Positions 15,667 through 24,726 of a stretch of 64,000 nucleotides of DNA are shown here, one piece after another. Made by a program: the position numbers and the translations under genes. This DNA is from Melghirimyces thermohalophilus (GTDB taxonomy: Bacteria > Bacillota > Bacilli > Thermoactinomycetales > DSM-45169): positions 1 to 64,000 of the forward strand of contig NZ_FMZA01000017.1 of the NCBI RefSeq assembly GCF_900102685.1, read 5' to 3'. Below the pieces are notes generated by a model. That model was not told the DNA's origin and made no database searches. It saw nothing but the letters and a program-made list of their open reading frames with translations. Positions within the stretch are counted from its first letter, which is position 1. Each line of letters starts with the position of its first letter.

Positions 15667-16518
15667 TTGCGCCTTGACGCGAATATCCGGAAAACGGGCC
15701 TGATCGGACACCCCGTCAGCCACTCCAAATCACCGGAGATGATCAACGCCGCTTACCAAAAACAGGGGCTTCCCTATATCTATTTGGCCTACGATGTGGC
15801 CCCGGAGGACTTGAAACAAGCTGTCGAGGGAATGCGGGCTCTCGGCTTTCGAGGATGGAATGTGACCGTCCCGCACAAGGTGACGGTAATGGATCACCTG
15901 GATGAAGTGGAGGAGAGCGCCCGGTTGATCGGGGCGGTCAACACGGTGATGGTGGAGGAGGGCCGCCTGATCGGGATCAATACCGATGGAGCCGGCTACT
16001 TGCGCTCCCTCGTCACCGAAACCGGGATCGATCCCGCTGAGCAGCAAGTGGTGTTGATCGGTGCCGGCGGAGCGGCCCGTGCGGTGGGATATGCCCTCGC
16101 CCGTGCGGGAGTCCAGCGGATCACCGTGGTCAACCGGACGGAAACCCGGGCTCAGGAGCTGGCCGCTCGTCTTAAGACGTGGACGGAGACAGAAGGGGTC
16201 GGACTGGATCAAGCGGGGGAGAAGCTTCAAGGGGCCAGCCTGCTGGTGCAGACCACTTCTGTCGGTATGTACCCCGATACCGAGGCGTGCCCCGTGGATC
16301 CCACTTTCCTCCACGAGGGGTTGTTGGTGAGCGATCTGATTTATCATCCCCGTGATACCCGTCTGATGAGAGAAGCGCGGACCCGAGGCGCCCGGGTTCA
16401 CGGGGGACTGGGCATGCTGCTTCACCAGGGAGCGCTGGCTTACCGACGGTGGACCGGGCAGGAAGCACCGACGGAGACGATGCGGGAGATCCTGGAGGAA
16501 GCCCTGAAGGAGACGTGA
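15667..16518 (+). CDS. aroE: Shikimate dehydrogenase
   Basis: The enzyme reduces 3-dehydroshikimate to shikimate with NADPH in the chorismate pathway. The 283-residue protein has the substrate site SKS (20-22), the catalytic Lys71 in NVTVPHK, Asp107 in INTDGAG, and the nucleotide loop GAGGAARA (about 132-139). The NADPH-selecting NRT motif (VVNRTETRA) follows. It starts at TTG 15667, preceded by GGGAGGAG. It is the third gene of the yqe operon, in the same position as in Bacillus. Confidence 0.96.
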   Translation: MRLDANIRKTGLIGHPVSHSKSPEMINAAYQKQGLPYIYLAYDVAPEDLKQAVEGMRALGFRGWNVTVPHKVTVMDHLDEVEESARLIGAVNTVMVEEGRLIGINTDGAGYLRSLVTETGIDPAEQQVVLIGAGGAARAVGYALARAGVQRITVVNRTETRAQELAARLKTWTETEGVGLDQAGEKLQGASLLVQTTSVGMYPDTEACPVDPTFLHEGLLVSDLIYHPRDTRLMREARTRGARVHGGLGMLLHQGALAYRRWTGQEAPTETMREILEEALKET

Positions 16519-16523
16519 CGGTA

Positions 16524-17120
16524 ATGCGGAAGAGAATCGGTATTTACGGCGGTAGTTTTGATCCCATTCATATCGGCCATTTGATCATGGCGGAACAGGC
16601 TCGCCAAGCGGCAGGATTGGACGAAGTATGGTTCATCCCGGCGTCCAATCCGCCGCACAAGGAAGGATCAGTCGCTTCTTCCCAAGACCGTCTAGCCATG
16701 GTAGAACGGGCGGTGGCGGAAAATCCGTATTTCCGGGTCTCCCGGGTGGAGATGGAGCGGGAGGGCCCTTCCTATACGGTTGACACCCTCCGTCAACTTG
16801 TTAGGCGCCATCAGGATACCCAGTTTTACCTGGTGGTGGGCGCCGACATGGTGCTGGATCTTCCACACTGGTATAATATAGAGGAAATCACGGAAACAGC
16901 AGAAATTATCGGACTGGTCCGGCCAGGGGTTGATGTGGATACCAACCGGATTCCCGAACATATTAAGAAGAGGCTGACCTTGGTCGATGAAGGGGTTCAG
17001 GTCGATCTGTCATCCACCTGGATCCGGGAACGGGCGGCCGAGGGGGGAACCTTTCGTTATCTCGTCCCTGAGCCGGTTCGTCAGTATATGGAGGCGCATC
17101 GTTTGTATGAATCGAGATGA
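16524..17120 (+). CDS. nadD: Nicotinate-nucleotide adenylyltransferase
   Basis: The enzyme adenylates nicotinate mononucleotide in NAD synthesis. The 198-residue protein shows the nucleotidyltransferase motif GGSFDPIHIGH (residues 9-19, HxGH at 16-19) and the C-terminal SSTWIRER (ISSTxxR-type). The ATG at 16524 is chosen because homology begins there; the frame is open upstream inside aroE. It overlaps yqeK by 14 bases. Confidence 0.96.
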   Translation: MRKRIGIYGGSFDPIHIGHLIMAEQARQAAGLDEVWFIPASNPPHKEGSVASSQDRLAMVERAVAENPYFRVSRVEMEREGPSYTVDTLRQLVRRHQDTQFYLVVGADMVLDLPHWYNIEEITETAEIIGLVRPGVDVDTNRIPEHIKKRLTLVDEGVQVDLSSTWIRERAAEGGTFRYLVPEPVRQYMEAHRLYESR

Positions 17121-17697
17121 GCTCGCCAAAGCGGTTCGGCAGGAATTGCCGAAAAATCGCTGGGAACATACGCTGCGGGTGGTGGATACCGCACTGGAAT
17201 TGGCCGACCGGTACGGTGCCGATGCCGAAAAAGCGGACCGAGCCGCGTTGCTGCATGATTTCTGCAAATATTGGTCCCGGGAACGGATGGAAGCGATTAT
17301 TCGCCGGGGGGGTCCGCCGCAGGATCTTCTTCAACACAACCTGCAACTATGGCACGCCTTTGTCGGAGCGGAGGTGGTTCAAGAACAGTTTGGTATTACA
17401 GATAGTGAAATTCTGGATGCCATCCGTTATCATACATCGGGACGTCCGCATATGTCTTTATTAGACAAAGTGATCTTTCTCGCGGATTATATCGAGCCCG
17501 GCAGACGGTTTCCCGGGATCTCGGAGGTCCGTGAACTGGCACGGGAGGATTTGGACAAGGCGGTGTTGAAGTCCCTGGAGAATACGCTGATTTTCCTGAT
17601 CCAACGAGGCCATAAGGTTTATCCCCTGACAATGGCTGCCCGGAATGACATGGTTGACCGGGTCCGCCGACCAAGCTCGAAGGAGGAGTCTTCTTGA
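17107..17697 (+). CDS. yqeK: HD-domain phosphohydrolase YqeK (Ap4A hydrolase type)
   Basis: The 196-residue HD protein probably cleaves diadenosine tetraphosphate symmetrically, as shown for Bacillus YqeK. Metal ligands are His21 in EHTLRV, His50-Asp51 in LLHDFCK, and His in RYHTSGRPHMS, followed by ADYIEPGR. It starts inside the nadD end (14-base overlap) and its stop overlaps the rsfS start. In Bacillus the gene is likewise between nadD and rsfS. Confidence 0.94.
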   Translation: MNRDELAKAVRQELPKNRWEHTLRVVDTALELADRYGADAEKADRAALLHDFCKYWSRERMEAIIRRGGPPQDLLQHNLQLWHAFVGAEVVQEQFGITDSEILDAIRYHTSGRPHMSLLDKVIFLADYIEPGRRFPGISEVRELAREDLDKAVLKSLENTLIFLIQRGHKVYPLTMAARNDMVDRVRRPSSKEESS

Positions 17698-18035
17698 ACC
17701 TGGTGGAAATCGCAAAATTGGCGGCTGCAGCCGCTGAGGAGAAAAAAGCCCAACGTGTCAGCATCCTCGACATACGTGGATTGTCCGTCTTCGCCGATTA
17801 TTTTGTGGTCTGTCACGGCAATTCCCAGACCCAGGTCCAGGCGATTGTGGAGTCGATCAAGAAAAAGCTGGAGGAGTCCGGTCAATCTCCGCGTTCCGTC
17901 GAGGGGTTGTCGGAAGCACGTTGGGTGTTGATGGATCTCGGCGATGTGGTTGTCCATGTCTTCCACAAGGATGAGCGGGATTTCTATGACTTGGAACGTC
18001 TGTGGGGAGATGCGGCCCAGGTCGAAGCGCAATAA
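17694..18035 (+). CDS. rsfS: Ribosomal silencing factor RsfS
   Basis: RsfS (YbeB/YqeL) binds ribosomal protein L14 and blocks subunit joining when nutrients are short. The 113-residue protein has the family segments ILDIRGLSVFADYFVVCHG, GLSEARWVLMDLGDVVVHVF and FYDLERLWGDA. Its TTG start overlaps the yqeK stop by two bases, with GGAGG upstream. In Bacillus a methyltransferase gene (yqeM) follows, then comER; here leuS, an aminotransferase and an rpiR gene lie between. Confidence 0.95.
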   Translation: MNLVEIAKLAAAAAEEKKAQRVSILDIRGLSVFADYFVVCHGNSQTQVQAIVESIKKKLEESGQSPRSVEGLSEARWVLMDLGDVVVHVFHKDERDFYDLERLWGDAAQVEAQ

Positions 18036-18065
18036 AAGCGTGAAACAAAAAGTTGATTTCAACCG

Positions 18066-18095
18066 TTGACATTCGTCCAACTCATTGCATATAAT
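18066..18095 (+). promoter_or_regulatory. leuS promoter
   Basis: TTGACA (18066-18071) and TATAAT (18090-18095) with 18-base spacing; both boxes are perfect. Transcription should begin near 18102, just before the T-box leader. Confidence 0.85.
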
Positions 18096-18117
18096 GTAAA
18101 CTAAATTATTCACATGC

Positions 18118-18412
18118 AACATGAAGGAAACGCCACCATACCAGGCCATGATGGGGAGCAGTAATTCGTGACGCATCCTGCTCAGAGAGTCGGCGGTCGG
18201 TGCAAGCCGAAGAGGATGCCCGGACGAACTCGCCCTGTCGCCTTTGCCGGGGAACCGGGACCCTCCACAGTACCCGGCAGCGGCTGATCTCCGATATCGG
18301 ATCCTGGAAGCGGGCATCGATTCAGATGTCAATCAGGGTGGTACCGCGGGAGATTGTCAATCAACCTCTCGTCCCTAGCATTTTGGCTGGGGGCGGGAGG
18401 TTTCATTTTTCA
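18118..18412 (+). promoter_or_regulatory. T-box leader for leucine (leuS)
   Basis: The 14-base T-box AGGGTGGTACCGCG lies at 18335-18348. Stem I shows the typical AGAGAGT and GGTGCAAGCCG elements near 18184-18208. A GAACTCG specifier-loop sequence presents CTC (Leu) at 18229-18231. A terminator pairs CCTCTCGTCCC (18365-18375) with the GGGGGCGGGAGG segment (18389-18400), followed by T-rich sequence. Uncharged tRNA-Leu would pair with both sites and allow read-through into leuS. Confidence 0.93.
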
Positions 18413-18432
18413 GAGGGTTGGAGGAACTGCCG

Positions 18433-20898
18433 ATGGAAAAATACGTGCCGCAAGAGATTGAACCCAAATGGCAAAAGGTTTGGGAAGAAGGAAAAGCATA
18501 CAAGACGCCGGAGGGCGAAGAAAAAGCGCCTAAGTTTTACGCATTGGAAATGTTTCCGTATCCCTCAGGCGAGGGGCTGCATATGGGTCACGTCCGCAAC
18601 TATTCCATGGGGGACTTGGTGGCCCGTTTCAAGCGCATGAACGGATACAGAGTGATCCATCCCATGGGAGCCGACGCCTTCGGCATGCCGGCGGAAAACG
18701 CGGCGATCCAGCGAGGCGTCAATCCCCGCAAATGGACGCTGTCCAATATGGAGAACATCCGGAAGGAACAGTCCCGTCTCGGACTTTCCTATGACTGGGA
18801 TCGGTATGTGGGGACGTGCACCCCGGAATACTATCGGTTTACCCAACAACTGTTTTTACTCCTGTATGAGCGGGGGTTGGCATACCGCAAAAAGGGCGCC
18901 GTCAACTGGTGTCCCGAGTGTCATACGGTGTTGGCCAACGAGCAGGTGGAAGACGGCCGATGCTGGCGCTGTGACTCGGTGGTGGAGAAGAAGGACCTGG
19001 AACAGTGGTTCTTCCGCATCACCGATTACGCTGACCGGCTGCTGGAAGATTTGGAGAAACTGCCCCAATGGCCGGATCGTGTAAAAACGATGCAGAAAAA
19101 CTGGATCGGCCGAAGCGAGGGGGCGGAGGTCCGCTTCACCATTCCGGAGTTGGATGAGGAGGAAGTGGCGGTCTTTACCACTCGGCCCGACACTCTGTAT
19201 GGGGTGAGCTATCTAGTGCTGGCCCCCGAGCATCCCCTGGTGGAGCGATTGATTCAAGGGAAAGCCAATGAGGAGAAGATCCGCTCCTTTATCGCTGATA
19301 TCCGCAACCAATCGGAGCAGTCCCGTACCGGCGCCGATGTGGAGAAGGTGGGACTGGACACCGGTGCGAAGGCGAAGCACCCCTTGACCGGGGAAGAGGT
19401 GCCGATCTGGGTAGCCAACTATGTGTTGATGGATTACGGCACCGGGGCGGTTATGGGTGTGCCGGCCCACGATGAGCGGGATTTCCTCTTCGCCAAAAAA
19501 TATGGATTGCCGATTCCCGTGGTGATCCGTCCGGAAGATGAAGAGATTCCTCAGGGAGAACTGGAAGAGGCCTACACCGGAGACGGGGTGGTGGTCCACT
19601 CCGGCCCCTTTGACGGGATGAACAATCGGGAAGCCATCTCGGCAGTGGCTGACTATCTGGAGAAAAAAGGCCGGGGAAAGAAAACCGTCTCTTACCGCCT
19701 GCGGGACTGGCTCATCTCCCGTCAACGCTACTGGGGCTGCCCCATCCCGATCGTCTATTGTGACCACTGCGGAACCGTACCCGTTCCCTCGGAAGAACTG
19801 CCGGTGGTGTTGCCGGAGGATGTGGTTTTTGACGGCAAGGGCAACCCGCTCGCCAAGTCGGAGAGTTTTGTGCACACCACCTGTCCTTCCTGCGGCGGTG
19901 AAGCGCGCCGGGAGACGGATACGATGGATACCTTTGTCGATTCCTCCTGGTACTTTTTGCGCTACACCGATGCCCGCAATACCAAGCAGCCCTTTACCCC
20001 GGAGAAGGCCAATGAATGGATGCCGGTGGATCTTTATATCGGCGGGGTGGAGCACGCCGTCCTCCACTTGCTCTATTCCCGCTTTTTCACCAAAGTGCTC
20101 CACGATGCCGGGATGGTGGACGCCATCGAACCCTTCCAACATTATTTCCCGCTGGGTATGGTGCTAAAAGAGGGCTCTAAGATGTCCAAATCCAAGGGAA
20201 ATGTCGTCTCCCCGATGGAGATTATCAATCACTACGGGGCTGACACGGCCCGTCTGTTTATTCTCTTCGCCGCGCCGCCGGAGGGTGAACTGGACTGGAG
20301 CGACTCCGGAGTGGAAGGGAGTTACCGCTTCCTCAACCGCATCTGGCGGCTGGTGCAGCAAAACCTGGACCTTCTCCGGGAACGTCCGCAACTCCGGCCG
20401 GAGGAAAGGGAGGCCCAGGAATTGAACCGACTGACCCACCAGACGATCAAAAAAGTAACCCAGGATGTGGGCGACCGGTTCCAGTTTAACACCGCCGTCA
20501 GCGCGATCATGGAGCTCTTCAACGCCATCCACGCCTATCCTGATGATGCCGATCGAGGCACTTTGGCTCATGCGATGGAGACGATGGTCTTGCTGTTGGC
20601 GCCTTTCGTTCCCCACATCACGGAAGAGCTGTGGCAACGGATGGGCCATGAGACCAGTGTTCATGCGCAACCCTGGCCGCAGTATGATGAACAGGCTCTG
20701 GTTCAGAAGGAAGTGCAGATCGCCGTGCAGATCAACGGCAAAGTCCGTCATAAAGCGATCGTCCCCGCTCAAGCGGATCGGAAGGAAGTGGAGACCTGCG
20801 TGCTGGCGGAAGAGAAAGTGAAAGGCCTGTTGGAAGGAAAAACCGTCCGCAAAGTGATTGTCGTACCGGGAAAATTGGTCAATATCGTCGCCAAATAA
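18433..20898 (+). CDS. leuS: Leucyl-tRNA synthetase
   Basis: The class I synthetase has 821 residues, within the normal bacterial range. It charges tRNA-Leu. The HIGH motif is HMGH (50-53) and the KMSKS motif is at 583-587 (SKMSKSKGN). The editing domain shows TTRPDTLYGVSY and the DYGTGAVMGVPAHDERD segment. ATG 18433 has GGAGGAA eight bases upstream; the earlier ATG at 18418 lies before it. The T-box leader controls it. It interrupts the yqe/comE gene order seen in Bacillus. Confidence 0.97.
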   Translation: MEKYVPQEIEPKWQKVWEEGKAYKTPEGEEKAPKFYALEMFPYPSGEGLHMGHVRNYSMGDLVARFKRMNGYRVIHPMGADAFGMPAENAAIQRGVNPRKWTLSNMENIRKEQSRLGLSYDWDRYVGTCTPEYYRFTQQLFLLLYERGLAYRKKGAVNWCPECHTVLANEQVEDGRCWRCDSVVEKKDLEQWFFRITDYADRLLEDLEKLPQWPDRVKTMQKNWIGRSEGAEVRFTIPELDEEEVAVFTTRPDTLYGVSYLVLAPEHPLVERLIQGKANEEKIRSFIADIRNQSEQSRTGADVEKVGLDTGAKAKHPLTGEEVPIWVANYVLMDYGTGAVMGVPAHDERDFLFAKKYGLPIPVVIRPEDEEIPQGELEEAYTGDGVVVHSGPFDGMNNREAISAVADYLEKKGRGKKTVSYRLRDWLISRQRYWGCPIPIVYCDHCGTVPVPSEELPVVLPEDVVFDGKGNPLAKSESFVHTTCPSCGGEARRETDTMDTFVDSSWYFLRYTDARNTKQPFTPEKANEWMPVDLYIGGVEHAVLHLLYSRFFTKVLHDAGMVDAIEPFQHYFPLGMVLKEGSKMSKSKGNVVSPMEIINHYGADTARLFILFAAPPEGELDWSDSGVEGSYRFLNRIWRLVQQNLDLLRERPQLRPEEREAQELNRLTHQTIKKVTQDVGDRFQFNTAVSAIMELFNAIHAYPDDADRGTLAHAMETMVLLLAPFVPHITEELWQRMGHETSVHAQPWPQYDEQALVQKEVQIAVQINGKVRHKAIVPAQADRKEVETCVLAEEKVKGLLEGKTVRKVIVVPGKLVNIVAK

Positions 20899-20908
20899 AC
20901 TCGCCCCG

Positions 20909-20948
20909 TTAAAGCCGTCTGATCACTGGGATCAGGCGGCTTTATACA
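20909..20948 (+). terminator. leuS terminator
   Basis: AAAGCCGtCTGATC...GATCAGgCGGCTTTA stem of about 14 pairs, 13 bases after the leuS stop. Confidence 0.8.
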
Positions 20949-21055
20949 TGGTGAAGTAAATATTTCATTTTGGTCCAAATCAGGAGAACGGGTCCGCTTG
21001 CGGCTACACATCGGTTCACATAGGGCCTAAAAGGATGTGAAAGGGGCTGACCGCC

Positions 21056-21085
21056 TTGAACTTTTTGCCCTCTGCCCCGTATAAT
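21056..21085 (+). promoter_or_regulatory. Promoter of the aminotransferase-rpiR unit
   Basis: TTGAAC (21056-21061) and TATAAT (21080-21085), 18 bases apart, 65 bases before the ATG at 21151. Confidence 0.7.
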
Positions 21086-21150
21086 GAAATAAATCATTCG
21101 TACAATAGACATTGATGAATGAAATATTTCTTTCAGGGAGATGAACCATC

Positions 21151-22524
21151 ATGGCAACACCGGCCCGGCCGGTCCACCCGCTACTGGAAAAAACCCGGCG
21201 ATCCGCTGATTTGTATGAAGAGGCCGCCCATTGGATGCCGGGCGGGATTACAGCCAACATCAAGCACTTCCACCCTTATCCCGTCTTTATGCATTCGGCT
21301 TCAGGGGCATGGTTGTATGACGTGGACGGCAACGACTATCTGGATTACAACCTGTGTTACGGAGCATTGATGCTGGGACATGGCCATTCCCGCGTGATGG
21401 AGGCGGTTCAGAAGCAACTGGAGCAGATGGGAACCCCCATTTTCGGGACGCCCCACCGCTTGGAGGTGGAGATGGCGAAAAAGTTGGCTGGCTTGATTCC
21501 CGGGGTGGAAGCGGTTCGGTTCACCAACTCCGGTACCGAGGCGACGCTGTTCGCCCTCAGGCTGGCCCGTGCTTGGAGCGGAAAAGGAAAGGTGGCTAAG
21601 TTTGAGGGTCACTACCATGGAGGATATGATCGTGTGCTGGTCAGCGTGACGGCTGAAAAACGGCGCAAGGGGATGCCGCCAAAGGTGCTTCCCGATTCCC
21701 TCGGACTACCAGAGGAGATTCAGGAACAGACGGTGGTGCTTCCCTTCAACGACTGGGAAACGGCGGAGCCGATCCTGGATCGACACCACAAGGAGCTGGG
21801 AGCGGTCATTCTGGAGCCGGTCCAGGCAGGATTTATCCCGCCGGATCCTGAATTTCTACAGAAACTGCGGGAATATACCGCCAGCCATGGGATTCCACTG
21901 ATCTTTGACGAAGTGAAGACCGGATTCCGGATGGGACTGTCTGGAGCTCAAGGGCGGTACGGTGTCACCCCCGACCTGACCGCTCTGGGTAAGGTGCTTG
22001 GCGGCGGTTTTCCCGTCGGGGCTGTCGGCGGTTGCAGGGAGATTATGGAGTTGGCGTCCCCAGTCCGTTCCGGAGACATATTAGGCGGTGATCAAAAAGC
22101 GAAAGGGGCCGACGTTCTGTTCCATAGCGGGACTTATAACGGCCATCCCACCGTTTTGGCCGCCGGATTGGCTACCATCGGGATCCTGGAAGAGGAAGGG
22201 GTCTTTGCGGAAGTGGAACGGACCACCTATAAACTGCGCCGGGGGATGGAGGAGGTCCTTCGCCGCGCCGATTTTTCGGTGCAGACCGTAGGGGAAGGCA
22301 CCATTTTTAATCTTATCTTTGATGATCAGCCGGTGCGGGATGCCCAGGACCTGCTTCGCTCGGACGTGGCCCTGCGGCGCCGACTGGACCATTACCTGCT
22401 GGAAAAAGGAATTTATCTGAAGCCGGTCAATCGCTTCTCTTTATCCACCTCCCACAAAGATGCGGAAGTGGCGGAGACACTGACTCGATTTGAAGCGGGG
22501 GTGAACCAACTGAAGAAAGGGTGA
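21151..22524 (+). CDS. Class III aminotransferase / glutamate-1-semialdehyde aminomutase-like protein
   Basis: The 457-residue PLP enzyme resembles glutamate-1-semialdehyde 2,1-aminomutase (HemL), but the lack of hem neighbours and the partner regulator argue against a heme role. PLP Lys281 sits in TALGKVLGGGFPVG; FDEVKTGFR, FTNSGTEAT and KFEGHYHGGYD are also present. The N-terminus contains MPGGITANIKHFHPYP. Related proteins act on amino acids or amines of catabolic pathways. It is seven bases upstream of an RpiR regulator, so substrate-responsive control is likely. Exact substrate unknown. Confidence 0.88.
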   Translation: MATPARPVHPLLEKTRRSADLYEEAAHWMPGGITANIKHFHPYPVFMHSASGAWLYDVDGNDYLDYNLCYGALMLGHGHSRVMEAVQKQLEQMGTPIFGTPHRLEVEMAKKLAGLIPGVEAVRFTNSGTEATLFALRLARAWSGKGKVAKFEGHYHGGYDRVLVSVTAEKRRKGMPPKVLPDSLGLPEEIQEQTVVLPFNDWETAEPILDRHHKELGAVILEPVQAGFIPPDPEFLQKLREYTASHGIPLIFDEVKTGFRMGLSGAQGRYGVTPDLTALGKVLGGGFPVGAVGGCREIMELASPVRSGDILGGDQKAKGADVLFHSGTYNGHPTVLAAGLATIGILEEEGVFAEVERTTYKLRRGMEEVLRRADFSVQTVGEGTIFNLIFDDQPVRDAQDLLRSDVALRRRLDHYLLEKGIYLKPVNRFSLSTSHKDAEVAETLTRFEAGVNQLKKG

Positions 22525-22530
22525 CGGCAG

Positions 22531-23391
22531 GTGAAGGAAGAGGTTTACCGGCGGATCCGGGAACGGGCCGGAACATTGAGCCGGGCCCAAAAAAAGATTG
22601 CCGCCTGGATAGAAAACCATCCCGATGCGGCTCCCTTTTTAACCACCGCTAAACTGGCGGAAAAAGCCGGTGTGGCTGAGGCTACTGTGGTGCGGTTCGC
22701 AGTGGCCTTAGGCTATTCCGGTTATACGGAGATGCAGCGGAGCTTACAGGACGATATGCGTGAACGGGTGACCACCGTGGAACGGTTGGATCTGGCGGAT
22801 AATCTTTATCCGGAAGAGTCCAGGGTTGCCTATGAGGTGTTGAGCGACGATGTCAATAACCTGCAACAGACCATGAGCCGGCTGGATGGAAAATCCTTTG
22901 CGGATGCGGTCAACCGGATTTCAGCGGCGGGGAAGATCCGGGTGGTGGCTTTCCGGAGCTCCCATGCCCTCGGCTATTTTCTTACCTTTTATCTCCACCT
23001 GATCCTGCAAAACACGGAGCTGATCGATAACTCCGACACCATGTTTGAGCGGTTGTCCGCCTTGACTGAGGATGATTTGCTGATCGGAATCGGTTTTCCC
23101 AGGTATACTCACCGAACGGTACAGGCCCTCCAATTTGCCCGTTCTCAGGGAGTTCCGACACTGGGGATTACCGACTCCCCCGAGTCACCGCTGGCCCGGG
23201 AAACAAATGTTTGCCTGTATGCCGCCAGCCGGCTGCCCTCTTATGTGGATTCCTTTACGGCCCCTCTCAGCCTGGTGAATGGACTGCTCACCGCAGTGGG
23301 GAGCAACATCAAAAACCAGGCTTCCCAACGCTTGGCTCGGATGGAGAATCTGTGGGAGCGGGAAGGAATCTATTATCCGGACCGGGGCTGA
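22531..23391 (+). CDS. MurR/RpiR family transcriptional regulator
   Basis: The 286-residue regulator has an N-terminal RpiR-type helix-turn-helix (TTAKLAEKAGVAEATVVRFA, then LGYSGYTEMQRSL) and a C-terminal SIS domain (VVAFRSSHALGYFLTFYL and TLGITDSPESPLA). SIS domains usually bind phosphosugars, but members near aminotransferase genes also control amino-acid or sialic-acid use. The GTG start is seven bases after the aminotransferase stop, so the two genes form one transcript and the regulator probably controls that enzyme. Ligand unknown. Confidence 0.92.
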   Translation: MKEEVYRRIRERAGTLSRAQKKIAAWIENHPDAAPFLTTAKLAEKAGVAEATVVRFAVALGYSGYTEMQRSLQDDMRERVTTVERLDLADNLYPEESRVAYEVLSDDVNNLQQTMSRLDGKSFADAVNRISAAGKIRVVAFRSSHALGYFLTFYLHLILQNTELIDNSDTMFERLSALTEDDLLIGIGFPRYTHRTVQALQFARSQGVPTLGITDSPESPLARETNVCLYAASRLPSYVDSFTAPLSLVNGLLTAVGSNIKNQASQRLARMENLWEREGIYYPDRG

Positions 23392-23773
23392 AACTAGAAG
23401 TGTTGTGATAAACGAGCGGCGGCTTTTACCCGAAGCCGCTCCGACTGCTTTCCTACAGAGATGTGGGAACTGTCTTGCCAATCATCCTGCTTCGGGCAGG
23501 GGCAAAACCGTCTTGGTAAGCGAATTCTTTAGATGGGAGTTCTTCTAAACGCCCTTGCATGCTGATTCTTCGCTGGGTAGGACACCATCCTTCAAGAGCG
23601 TCAGCCCATTGATTTCGTGGTGCCTGTGGGTGCAAAATCGCTCTTTCGGGTCTTCCCCTCGCACAAGGATTTGCCTTTCATCACAATATTTCTAGCAAGG
23701 AAAAGAGGCGGAGGGATGCAAACTCCTCCCGCCTTTTTGTTTGTTGTGGTATACTAAAATCATCCAAAAAAGG
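23392..23773. other. Gap between rpiR and comER
   Basis: No convincing gene is visible. A small minus-strand frame at 23453-23635 looks weakly protein-like (GWCPTQRRISMQGRLEELPS) but lacks a ribosome binding site and recognisable family. The main feature is the hairpin at 23706-23736. Confidence 0.5.
23706..23736. terminator. Bidirectional terminator between rpiR and comER
   Basis: GGCGGAGG...CTCCTCCCGCC stem followed by TTTTTG on the plus strand. It can end rpiR; comER runs toward it from the other side. Confidence 0.75.
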
Positions 23774-24607
23774 CTATTTTTCGATTTTTGCGCGAAGGGA
23801 TTGCTGTACCTTTTCAATATCGTCTTCGTATTTGGCATGGGTGAGGCGGATCAGTTTGTTGAAAACCGGACCTATATCTTCTTGCAACAGGTTGAGTCCT
23901 TCCCGAGTGATGCCACCGGGGACGGCTACCCGTTCTTGCAAACTTTCCAGGGTGAATCCGCCATCTGTCAAGAGACGCCCCAACCCGTGTGCCATTCGGG
24001 TGACCAGAGCGAGAGCGGTTTCTCGGGGCAGATTGGTCTCTTCCGCGGCAGCGTCCGCCAGTTTTTCCATCAGGAAAGCGATAAAGGCTGGGGAGACGCT
24101 GGCCAGATCGGAAGCGACCCGGGTATCGCTCTCCGCGATGGTGATCGGTTGACTGATGGCGCTGAACAGATCCCAGAGCTGTTTCCGGTCTTCTTCCGTT
24201 AAGCGGGGGCCTGGGACAAAGAGGGAGTTGCCATCGCAAACGGAGTTGGCGATGCTGGGAATGATTTTGGCCGCCCGGGCGCGGAGCCATTTTTCTAAGT
24301 CGGCGATCATCACCGGGCTGGTGATGGAGACGGCGATCTGGTCTTCCCGGACCACGTCACAAATTTCATCCAGCACCGTGCGAAACTCACCGGGTTTGAT
24401 ACAGAGAAAAAAGACGGATGATTCGTGAATAGCTTGCCGGTTATCGGCAGCCACCCGGAGACCGGGGTAGCGGTCGGCCAGCTGTTGGGCTTTGGCTTTC
24501 GTCCGGTTGGTAACGATCATCTCGGAAGGTTTCACCTTTCCGGATCGGATCAAGGCTTCAATCAGAGTCCGGCCCATGCTGCCGGTTCCGATAAAACCGT
24601 AGGTCAT
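23774..24607 (-). CDS. comER: ComER, pyrroline-5-carboxylate reductase-like late competence protein
   Basis: The 277-residue protein has the pyrroline-5-carboxylate reductase fold: dinucleotide loop FIGTGSMG (residues 5-12), SITSPVMIADLE, and the C-terminal substrate region with SVSPAFIAFLMEKLAD and VAVPGGITREGL. A true ProC is equally possible by sequence. Its place, divergent from comEA and downstream of the yqe genes, is that of comER in Bacillus, which is the basis for the symbol. In Bacillus the product is not essential for DNA uptake and has been linked to sporulation and biofilm control. Confidence 0.85.
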   Translation of the reverse strand: MTYGFIGTGSMGRTLIEALIRSGKVKPSEMIVTNRTKAKAQQLADRYPGLRVAADNRQAIHESSVFFLCIKPGEFRTVLDEICDVVREDQIAVSITSPVMIADLEKWLRARAAKIIPSIANSVCDGNSLFVPGPRLTEEDRKQLWDLFSAISQPITIAESDTRVASDLASVSPAFIAFLMEKLADAAAEETNLPRETALALVTRMAHGLGRLLTDGGFTLESLQERVAVPGGITREGLNLLQEDIGPVFNKLIRLTHAKYEDDIEKVQQSLRAKIEK

Positions 24608-24726
24608 GATTTTTCCTCCCCGTTGCAGGTATCTACAGAGATCCCCGCACCTTAGTCATCTTCCTTCATCTTACGCCCCACACCGGGGCAATATGATGTC
24701 AGGCTAGGAAAGGAGGTGAATGCCTG

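Noticed and set aside
19213-20142. 309-codon minus-strand frame opposite leuS
   Set aside because: His/Gly-rich shadow frame without family motifs; leuS on the other strand is certain.
23453-23635. Possible small gene on the minus strand between rpiR and comER
   Set aside because: It looks weakly protein-like but has no ribosome binding site, no family match that I recognise, and is interrupted upstream; kept only as a note in the gap entry.
23774-24607. Naming the reductase proC instead of comER
   Set aside because: Sequence alone allows either, but the position divergent to comEA matches comER; the enzymatic possibility is noted in the entry.
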